The notes beneath the pieces were generated by a model. That model searched no databases and was not told the DNA's origin. It saw nothing but the letters and a program-made list of their open reading frames with translations. A program made the position numbers and the translations under genes. From Treponema sp. (GTDB lineage Bacteria > Spirochaetota > Spirochaetia > Treponematales > Breznakiellaceae): 6,041 nucleotides of DNA. The stretch spans positions 1 through 6,041 of the forward strand of contig JAIRXN010000189.1 in the NCBI GenBank assembly GCA_031268245.1, given 5' to 3'. Below are positions 1 through 5,554 of this stretch, piece by piece; within the stretch, counting starts at the first letter, position 1, and every line of letters starts with the position of its first letter.

Positions 1-1416
1 GAAGCGGCAAAGCGTTACATTATTTCCAGGGGAATCAGCGGGGAAATGATACAACGCTTCAAGCTGGGCTACGCCCCGGCGGATCGTTCCTGGTTGTTCA
101 AATTTTTGACAAAAAAGGGCTTTTCCGAAGCCCTGTTGGCCGCGTCCGGCCTTTTTTCCGAACATTACCCCCGGTCATCCTTCTTCTCCGACCGGCTCAT
201 GTTCCCCATCGCGGACCGCCAGGGCCGGATTGTGGCCTTTGGGGGAAGACTCCTCAGCGGGGAGGGGCCCAAGTACCTGAACAGCCGGGAAACGGAGCTG
301 TACCACAAGGGCCAGACCCTGTTTGCCGTCGATCTTGCCCTGCCGGAAATACGGCGGACCAAGGCGGCCTATCTGGCGGAAGGTTATATGGATGTCATAG
401 CCCTTCACCAGGCGGGGATCACCAACGCCCTGGCCCCCCTGGGGACCGCCTTCACCGACGACCAGGCCCGGCTCCTGGGCCGCTGGGCGGGGCAGCTTAA
501 CCTGGTGTTCGATTCCGACGAAGCGGGCCAAAACGCCGCCGTCAAGGCCGTCATGACCTGCCGGCGCAACGGCCTTTCCTGCATGGTGGTTGCCCCCGGC
601 CAGACCCCGGAAACGGCGGAGGGGGCGGAGGGGGAGGCGCCGGCAAAAGATCCGGCAGATATTTTAAAATACCAGGGATCCGATGTATTGCAAAGACAAA
701 TGAAATGTCTTATGTTAGACTTTGAGTATTTTATATCCCGCAGCAAGCGGCTTTTTGACACTTCCCGATCCGAAGGAAAAGCAAAGGCTATTGCCTTTTT
801 ATTTTCGTATATCGAATCCTTGGAATCGGACGTGTCACGGGACGCCTGTTTTGGGACCGCCGCGGACGCCTTTGGGATCGACCGGGCGGCAATCCTAAAC
901 GATTACAACCGGAGGTTTACCGGGAAAAAGGCATCACGGCCGGAGGATGTAAAAGAGGACCAAAAACCTCTGCAGACAAACGATGAACTGAATCTCCTTA
1001 CCCTGGTAATGGTGAATTCGTCGTTGTATCCGGTTTTTCGCGGGGAAGTACACATAGACGAGATAGAGGATGCGGCCGCCAGGGAGCTCTTCATTGCGAT
1101 GGAAGAGTGTTATATCCGGGAAGAACGCGGCCCCGACGCCCTTTTGTCCCGTATAGCCTCGCCGTCCCTGCGGAACTATGTGGCGGGCAAAGGAATCTCC
1201 GGAGAGTTTGCGGGAAACCCCGATCAACTCATGCGGGATGGAATCAAAAAGATCATTCAAAAAAGGCTCAGGCACAGACTTTCCGATATAGCGGCGGAAC
1301 TGTACGGCCTTGAGCGCAATCCCGCCGGGGGGCGGGAAAACCGGCTCGATGAACTTCTGGTAGAGAAGATGCACATCGATACCGAACTACGCCGCTTAAA
1401 GGAAGGCAAGGTATGA
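1..1416 (+). CDS. dnaG: DNA primase DnaG, 5'-truncated by the window edge
   Basis: This primase makes the RNA primers for DNA replication at the fork, working with the replicative helicase. The reading frame is open from base 1, so the gene starts upstream; the ATG at 46 is an internal Met, since EAAKRYIISRGIS before it is normal primase sequence. The zinc-binding domain and the start of the catalytic core are missing. Visible parts (residue 1 at base 1) are the core motif KLGYAP (about 21-26), FPIADRQGRIVAFGGR (about 68-83), PKYLNS, and a TOPRIM domain with catalytic Glu127 (AEGYMDV) and Asp171/Asp173 (FDSDEAG). After these come an Ala/Glu/Gly-rich insert (about residues 203-216), the DPADIL motif, and a roughly 250-residue C-terminal part that should contain the helicase-binding domain. 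The stop overlaps the rpoD start (ATGA). The family call is firm; the C-terminal boundaries are approximate. Confidence 0.97.
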   Translation, partial: EAAKRYIISRGISGEMIQRFKLGYAPADRSWLFKFLTKKGFSEALLAASGLFSEHYPRSSFFSDRLMFPIADRQGRIVAFGGRLLSGEGPKYLNSRETELYHKGQTLFAVDLALPEIRRTKAAYLAEGYMDVIALHQAGITNALAPLGTAFTDDQARLLGRWAGQLNLVFDSDEAGQNAAVKAVMTCRRNGLSCMVVAPGQTPETAEGAEGEAPAKDPADILKYQGSDVLQRQMKCLMLDFEYFISRSKRLFDTSRSEGKAKAIAFLFSYIESLESDVSRDACFGTAADAFGIDRAAILNDYNRRFTGKKASRPEDVKEDQKPLQTNDELNLLTLVMVNSSLYPVFRGEVHIDEIEDAAARELFIAMEECYIREERGPDALLSRIASPSLRNYVAGKGISGEFAGNPDQLMRDGIKKIIQKRLRHRLSDIAAELYGLERNPAGGRENRLDELLVEKMHIDTELRRLKEGKV

Positions 1417-3167
1417 CCATAACAGAAGTGCAGGTTCGGGATATTGCCCTTGATCCTGCGGTTGTTAAGCTCATTGAACACGCTAAAGCGCAAAAAACCC
1501 TTTCCTACGAGGAACTCTCGGATTACCTTCCTGAACACATCGCCAATTCGGACAGAATCGAGCAGGTACTCGCCCTGCTTGAGGCAAACAACGTTCAGCT
1601 TATCGAGGAAGATAATGCCGGGGAGGACGAAGGGGAAAGCCGTAAGTCCGCCGTCAGTGAAAAGAAACGCCTGGTTTACAGCGACAAGGAATCTTCCGTG
1701 GACGATCCCATCAGGCTGTACCTGCGGGAAATCGGCCGGGAGAACCTCCTTACCGCGGAGCAGGAGGTGGAACTCTCCAAACAAATGGAAGAGGGGGAGA
1801 ACATCATCAAGGGTGTAATCAAAAAATCAGGAATGATCATCCCCGAATTCCACCATATTTATCAAAAACTCAATCCCAAAAAAGACATTCGCGAACTCAA
1901 CCTGTCAAAAAAAGAAATAACCGAACAGATGACCGAGCGCCGCCGGCTTTTGCAGAACTACAAGGAAACCATCAAGCTCATCCTGCCGGATCTCCGGGGC
2001 TACATGGACCTCAAAAAACACATCATCGCCAAGGGACAGAATTTCTTCGAGGATGCGGAGCTTCTGGGCTTCCGCAGCCGGATCATGGAGGCGATCAGCC
2101 ATGTAGAGATCCACCCGGAGGAGATCACCGGTTTTTCCGAGAAGTTCATCCAGGCTTCCAAGAAGATCAAACGGTTCCGCAAGGAACAGGAACGGATCGA
2201 AAAGCATCTGCGGGTGGGTTCCGTAAAGGAACTGAGGATCATCGGCCGCCGGCTGACCCTCAAGGACGAGCGGGAACAACTGGAGCGGGAACTGGATCTT
2301 AACTCCGACGAGATCAAAGAGAAGATCCGCCATATCCAGATGACCGAAAAGAAGATCCACCAGATGGAGGCCGAATTCGAAGAATCCATCGACAGCATCA
2401 ACCTCATGGCCAAGGAGATCAGCCGGGGCCGGGCCATGATGAAAAACGCCAAGGACCGGCTTATCAAGGCGAATCTGCGGCTTGTGGTGTCCATCGCCAA
2501 GAAATACACCAACCGGGGGCTCCACTTCTTCGATCTGGTTCAGGAAGGGAATATCGGCCTTATCAAGGCGGTGGAGAAATTCGAATACAAGAAGGGCTTT
2601 AAGTTCTCCACCTACGCCACCTGGTGGATCAGGCAGGCCATTACGCGGTCCATTTCGGATCAGGCCCGGACCATCCGGGTACCGGTCCACATGATCGAAC
2701 AGATCAACAAGGTGGTCCGGGAAAGCCGGCAGCTTATGCAGGTGCTGGGCCGGGAACCGTTGGACGAGGAAATCGCCGAGCGCCTCGGCTGGGCGGCCCA
2801 GAAGGTCAAGTCGGTAAAAAACGTCGCCCGGGAACCCATAAGCCTGGAAACCCCGATTGGGGAAGAAGAAGACTCCCTTTTGGGGGACTTCATCGAGGAC
2901 AAGGACGTGGAGAATCCCGCCAACCAGACCGCCTTTACGCTGCTGCAGGACCATATCTCCAAGGTACTGTCCACGCTTCCGGCCCGGGAGCAGGAGGTCC
3001 TGAAAATGCGCTTTGGCCTGGATGACGGCTACTCCCTGACCCTTGAAGAGGTCGGCCTCTACTTCAACGTTACCAGGGAACGGATCCGCCAAATTGAAGC
3101 AAAGGCCCTCAGACGGCTGCGGCACCCAATCCGGAGCCGCAAACTCAAAGATTATCTGGATCACTAA
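1413..3167 (+). CDS. rpoD: RNA polymerase primary sigma factor RpoD (sigma-70)
   Basis: This is the housekeeping sigma factor that directs RNA polymerase to -10/-35 promoters. The 584-residue protein has all group 1 regions: a region 1.1-like N-terminus (about 1-67), an acidic linker, region 1.2 (DDPIRLYLREIGRENLLT, 97-114), a long charged non-conserved segment rich in helices (about 140-340), and region 2 (about 345-420). Region 2 includes RLVVSIAKKYTNRGL and the -10 recognition helix YATWWIRQAITRSI (401-414), with the Trp pair, Gln408 and Thr411. Region 3 begins near RVPVHMIEQINK. Region 4 (about 515-584) carries the -35 helix-turn-helix TLEEVGLYFNVTRERIRQIE. The start ATG lies inside the dnaG stop (ATGA), with AAAGGAAGG (1398-1406) as the ribosome binding site, which implies translational coupling. 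The length is close to other group 1 sigmas. The assignment is essentially certain. Confidence 0.99.
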   Translation: MTITEVQVRDIALDPAVVKLIEHAKAQKTLSYEELSDYLPEHIANSDRIEQVLALLEANNVQLIEEDNAGEDEGESRKSAVSEKKRLVYSDKESSVDDPIRLYLREIGRENLLTAEQEVELSKQMEEGENIIKGVIKKSGMIIPEFHHIYQKLNPKKDIRELNLSKKEITEQMTERRRLLQNYKETIKLILPDLRGYMDLKKHIIAKGQNFFEDAELLGFRSRIMEAISHVEIHPEEITGFSEKFIQASKKIKRFRKEQERIEKHLRVGSVKELRIIGRRLTLKDEREQLERELDLNSDEIKEKIRHIQMTEKKIHQMEAEFEESIDSINLMAKEISRGRAMMKNAKDRLIKANLRLVVSIAKKYTNRGLHFFDLVQEGNIGLIKAVEKFEYKKGFKFSTYATWWIRQAITRSISDQARTIRVPVHMIEQINKVVRESRQLMQVLGREPLDEEIAERLGWAAQKVKSVKNVAREPISLETPIGEEEDSLLGDFIEDKDVENPANQTAFTLLQDHISKVLSTLPAREQEVLKMRFGLDDGYSLTLEEVGLYFNVTRERIRQIEAKALRRLRHPIRSRKLKDYLDH

Positions 3168-3173
3168 AGGGGA
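3166..3173 (+). promoter_or_regulatory. Shine-Dalgarno region of the zinc-ribbon gene
   Basis: AAAGGGGA overlaps the last two bases of the rpoD stop codon and sits four bases before the ATG at 3178. It decides the start. The frame is open further upstream to an ATG at 3043, but that 45-codon extension lies inside the conserved end of rpoD and has no comparable site. Confidence 0.8.
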
Positions 3174-3177
3174 CATT

Positions 3178-4020
3178 ATGGCAATGGAAGAGGTGTTCAA
3201 AAAACTGCAAACCCTCCAGGACATTTTATCGGAAAAGATAAAATTGGAGCAGGATATTCAGGAAATACCCAAAATTCTGGTAACCCAGGAGGAGATTCTG
3301 TCCCGGTTCAAACGGACCTTCGTGGAAAAAAACGTTGAATACGAAAAAACCAGGGCCAATGAATCGGAATTCCGCAATCTCCTGGTGGAGGCCGAATCCC
3401 TGCGGGAAAGGTCGGAAAAACACATGGATGCGGTAACGACCCAGCGGGAGTACGAGGCCCTGGACAAAGAAATCCGGGATGCCACGGAAAAGGAACAGCA
3501 GTACCGCAAGGATCTGCAGCGGGAAGAACGGCTTCTGGCAGATCTGGACGAGCAGCTCAAGCAGACCGGCGCCCTGATCGAACAGCAGGAGGCGGAGCTG
3601 GTCGTCCACCGTGCGGGAATCGGCACGGAGATTGCAGAAAAAACGGCCAAGATGGAGAGTCTGAGCGCCCAGGAAAAAGAACTTACCGCGAATATGGATT
3701 CGGAGGTTCTTTTCAAATTCGAGCGGATCATCCGCAACAAAATGGGCCGGGGCATCGTAGCCATCCGGGGCGGGGTCTGCATGGGCTGCCACATGATCCT
3801 GCCGGTCCAGTTTGCCAATACCATCCACCAGGGGGAGGAGATCGTCTTCTGCCCTTACTGCTCGCGGATCCTCTACTACGAGGAAACGGAAGAAGGGCAG
3901 GAGGACTACTTCGACACCGAAGATTCCGGGAGTCTTTCCGATCTTGACGATATGGAAGAGGAGGAATTCGAGGAAGAAGAGGAGGAAGAAGAAAAAGTAA
4001 ACGTCGATTTTGAAGAATGA
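3178..4020 (+). CDS. coiled-coil protein with C-terminal C4 zinc ribbon (DUF164 / HP0958-CT398-like)
   Basis: The 280-residue protein has two parts. Residues about 5-175 are a long heptad-type helical region rich in Glu, Lys, Gln and Arg, expected to form an antiparallel coiled-coil hairpin. Residues about 185-235 form a zinc ribbon with two CxxC knuckles, Cys201/Cys204 (VCMGCHM) and Cys225/Cys228 (FCPYCSR). This matches the C4-type zinc-ribbon family (formerly DUF164). Characterised members are Helicobacter HP0958/FlgZ and Chlamydia CT398, which bind the sigma-54 factor RpoN; HP0958 also acts in flagellar gene expression. The tail (about 247-280) is extremely acidic, with an almost unbroken run of Glu. 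It directly follows rpoD with a 10-nt gap and is probably co-transcribed. Its partner here is not known. The domain call is strong; a role in transcription is inferred from family and position. Confidence 0.9.
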   Translation: MAMEEVFKKLQTLQDILSEKIKLEQDIQEIPKILVTQEEILSRFKRTFVEKNVEYEKTRANESEFRNLLVEAESLRERSEKHMDAVTTQREYEALDKEIRDATEKEQQYRKDLQREERLLADLDEQLKQTGALIEQQEAELVVHRAGIGTEIAEKTAKMESLSAQEKELTANMDSEVLFKFERIIRNKMGRGIVAIRGGVCMGCHMILPVQFANTIHQGEEIVFCPYCSRILYYEETEEGQEDYFDTEDSGSLSDLDDMEEEEFEEEEEEEEKVNVDFEE

Positions 4021-4030
4021 TCAACTATAA

Positions 4031-4505
4031 CGATGAACCGGTCAGCCGCGGCGGCATCAAGAAAGCCTTCCCCAGCGGGAAGACATGATCGCCGTCCGAG
4101 GAAAGTCCGGGCTCCGCAGGGCATGATGCCGGGTAACCCCCGGGCGGGAAGGGCGAAAGCCCTCCCCGACAGAACGTGCAACAGAAAGTATACAGCCGCC
4201 GGAGGGCGCCTGCCCTCCGGCGGTAATGGTGAAACGGCGGGGTAAGAGCCCACCGCTATGCCGGCAACGGCATGGGCCGGCAAACCTCATCAGGAGCAAA
4301 ATCAAGCGGCGCCGCAGAGGCTTCGGCAGAATTGCCGCCGGCCTTTGCGCCGGCTGCCCGCCGGTTAAGCGCAGGTAGATTGCCGGGGATATCCCCGGAG
4401 ACCGTCCGTAAGGCCGGTTCAAGACAGATGGCTGGCAGAGCTGCCCCGGATGCATTTCCTAAAGCAGTTCTGATAACAGAACCCGGCTTACGGTTCATCG
4501 TTTTT
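4031..4505 (+). ncRNA. rnpB: RNase P RNA, bacterial type A
   Basis: This is the catalytic RNA of RNase P, which trims the 5' leaders of pre-tRNAs. Hallmark sequences are GAGGAAAGTCCGGGCTCC (4098-4115), GTGCAACAGAAAG (4176-4188), GGTAAGAG (4241-4248) and ACAGAACCCGGCTTA (4476-4490). Pairings traced by hand: P1 4031-4040/4491-4500 (10 bp, perfect); P2 4041-4047/4430-4436; P3 4050-4059/4086-4096 capped by CTTCCC/GGGAAG; P4 4103-4111/4482-4489 with bulged U4106 (the E. coli U69 equivalent); P5 4112-4115/4293-4296; P7 4124-4128/4288-4292; P8 4129-4133/4139-4143; P9 with a GAAA loop 4151-4162; P12 4196-4223 (12 bp); P14 with a GCAA loop 4258-4273; P15 4296-4303/4378-4383; P16 (probable) 4320-4327/4360-4370; P17 4337-4354; P18 with a GTAA loop 4401-4418; P19 4437-4444/4464-4471. 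The P17 loop CTTTGC pairs with GCAGGG (4116-4121) as P6, the type A signature. L15 has the tRNA-CCA-binding GGU at 4374-4376. It is about 470 nt, against 377 in E. coli. Confidence 0.97.
4384..4397 (+). other. extra hairpin in J15/18 of the RNase P RNA
   Basis: CGGGG-ATAT-CCCCG forms a perfect 5-bp stem with a 4-nt loop. It sits directly after the 3' strand of P15 (GATTGC) and before P18. In the E. coli RNA this junction is only a few unpaired bases. The hairpin is inside a 16-base perfect palindrome (4383-4398). It is probably a lineage-specific helix of the RNA. Confidence 0.6.
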
Positions 4506-4508
4506 TTT
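4479..4508 (+). terminator. probable intrinsic terminator of rnpB
   Basis: Eight consecutive T (4501-4508) directly follow the 3' strand of helix P1. The stem could be P1 itself, or a local hairpin GAACC (4479-4483)/GGTTC (4492-4496) that competes with P4 and P1. The T-run places the RNA 3' end at about 4500-4508 and separates the upstream operon from the downstream genes. Confidence 0.6.
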
Positions 4509-4526
4509 ACCGCATCCATCCCTTAA

Positions 4527-4550
4527 TTGACTTAAACCCCTCTTTATAAT
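4527..4550 (+). promoter_or_regulatory. candidate promoter for the TPR-mreB transcript
   Basis: A perfect -10 hexamer TATAAT lies at 4545-4550 in a short A/T-rich gap after the rnpB terminator. The best -35 match, TTGACT (4527-4532), is only 12 bp upstream, which is too close for sigma-70. At 16 bp spacing the hexamer is a poor TTAATT (4523-4528). Transcription from this -10 would begin near 4557, inside the ribosome binding site AAGGTGAG (4551-4558). The location is right for a promoter, but the spacing makes the call uncertain. Confidence 0.4.
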
Positions 4551-4563
4551 AAGGTGAGTAAGA

Positions 4564-5520
4564 ATGTATAAGGAGAAAAAATACTCCAGTTCCCATTTCC
4601 ACCGCAGCTATGTGGTCCGCCGGGTTTCGGTGCTGGTGTTCGTATTTTTTCTGGTCTCCGCGGCCGTTCTGGCGGGCATCATGCTGCAAAACCAGAGGGG
4701 GAGAACCGGGAATCAGATGCTCAGCCTTTGGGAAAACGGCGCCTACGCGGATGCCTACGAGTTCAGCAGCCAGGAACTCAACGTCAGACCCCTGGATTAC
4801 CTCGCCCTTACCATCAACGGCTTTTCTGCCTACCAGCTTGGCATCGCGCAGATCAACAGTTCCGATACCCTTTTATATATCGACCGGTGTATCTGGTCCC
4901 TGCGGAAAGCCCTGCTCGGCAAACCCTCCTCCAATATCGGGGAACTTTACTATGTCCTTGGCAAGGCCTACTACCACAAGGGCCCGGCCTTTGCGGACCT
5001 GGCGGTGTACTTTCTGGAAAAAGCCCGTGCCCAGTCTTTCCGGGCCCGGGACATGAGTGAATTTCTAGGTCTTTCCTACGCGTCGATCAGGGACTACCGT
5101 TCCAGCGTCGCGGCCTTTGCCCAGGCCCTGGAACCGCCGGAAACGGGCAACAATCCCTCAGATCTTCTGCTTATCTCCATCGCCCGGTCCTATATGGAAC
5201 TGGGAAAGGCCCCGGGCGAAACCCTTGCCCCGGCAAAGCCCTATCTGCTGCGCTGTATCGAAACATCCCGGGATTCCACGGTTATCACCACAAGCCGGCT
5301 TCTCTATGCCGGAATCCTCATGGAAGAGGGGAACACCGGGGAAGCGGAGATTCAGTACCAACTTGTCTTGGACGAAACCGGCGGAAACGCCGAAGCCTAC
5401 TACCAATTAGGCGAAATATACGCGGCCCGGGGCGACAACACCCGGGCCAGGGCAGAGTGGCGGCGGGCGGTTCGCCTTGATCCCGTCCACAAAAACGCTC
5501 GTCGGCGTTTGAATATGTAA
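4564..5520 (+). CDS. membrane-anchored tetratricopeptide-repeat protein
   Basis: The 318-residue protein has a basic N-terminus (YVVRR) followed by one hydrophobic segment (about residues 21-41, VSVLVFVFFLVSAAVLAGIM). This suggests an N-in, C-out signal anchor with the rest outside the cytoplasmic membrane. The remainder is helical, with TPR-like repeats at about 127-160, 164-190, 243-272 and 275-309; the last (AEAYYQLGEIYAARGDNTRARAEWRRAVRLDP) is the clearest. TPR domains bind partner proteins and have no catalysis. The start is supported by AAGGTGAG (4551-4558), five bases before the ATG. It follows rnpB and precedes mreB by 34 nt on the same strand, so a role as an envelope or cell-shape scaffold is plausible but inferred. 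A TPR protein occupies this place in Treponema as I recall. The domain call is good; the function is unknown. Confidence 0.88.
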   Translation: MYKEKKYSSSHFHRSYVVRRVSVLVFVFFLVSAAVLAGIMLQNQRGRTGNQMLSLWENGAYADAYEFSSQELNVRPLDYLALTINGFSAYQLGIAQINSSDTLLYIDRCIWSLRKALLGKPSSNIGELYYVLGKAYYHKGPAFADLAVYFLEKARAQSFRARDMSEFLGLSYASIRDYRSSVAAFAQALEPPETGNNPSDLLLISIARSYMELGKAPGETLAPAKPYLLRCIETSRDSTVITTSRLLYAGILMEEGNTGEAEIQYQLVLDETGGNAEAYYQLGEIYAARGDNTRARAEWRRAVRLDPVHKNARRRLNM

Positions 5521-5523
5521 CGG

Positions 5524-5542
5524 GGGCGGTACGCCCGATTTT
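5524..5542 (+). other. weak hairpin with T-run between the TPR gene and mreB
   Basis: GGGCG (5524-5528) and CGCCC (5532-5536) form a 5-bp stem with a GTA loop, followed by GATTTT. It lies just after the TPR stop and before the mreB ribosome binding site. It resembles a weak terminator or processing site, but the stem and T-tract are short, so full termination is unlikely. Confidence 0.3.
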
Positions 5543-5554
5543 GGGGGAAACATC

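Noticed and set aside
46..48. ATG at 46 as the dnaG start
   Set aside because: The frame is open to base 1 and the residues before it match normal primase sequence, so the gene is cut by the window edge.
3043..3177. Upstream start (ATG 3043) for the zinc-ribbon protein
   Set aside because: The extra 45 residues are an out-of-frame reading of conserved sigma region 4, with no ribosome binding site; the start at 3178 has AAAGGGGA at good spacing.
1905..3224. A 439-codon open frame on the minus strand opposite rpoD
   Set aside because: It is the antisense shadow of a GC-rich, codon-biased gene. The translation has no recognisable domain, while the + strand encodes an unmistakable sigma-70.
3940..4017. 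Purine-rich GAG/GAA tract as a non-coding repeat or CRISPR-like array
   Set aside because: It is in frame with the zinc-ribbon gene and encodes its acidic tail; there are no spaced direct repeats.
4026..4031. TATAAC as a -10 box for rnpB
   Set aside because: Transcription would start near 4038, inside helix P1, and no matching -35 lies 16-18 bp upstream.
4033..4526. Open frames at 4033-4245 and 4272-4526 as hypothetical proteins
   Set aside because: They overlie the RNase P RNA, whose helices explain the sequence; they lack ribosome binding sites and have Arg/Pro/Ala-rich translations typical of GC-rich non-coding frames.
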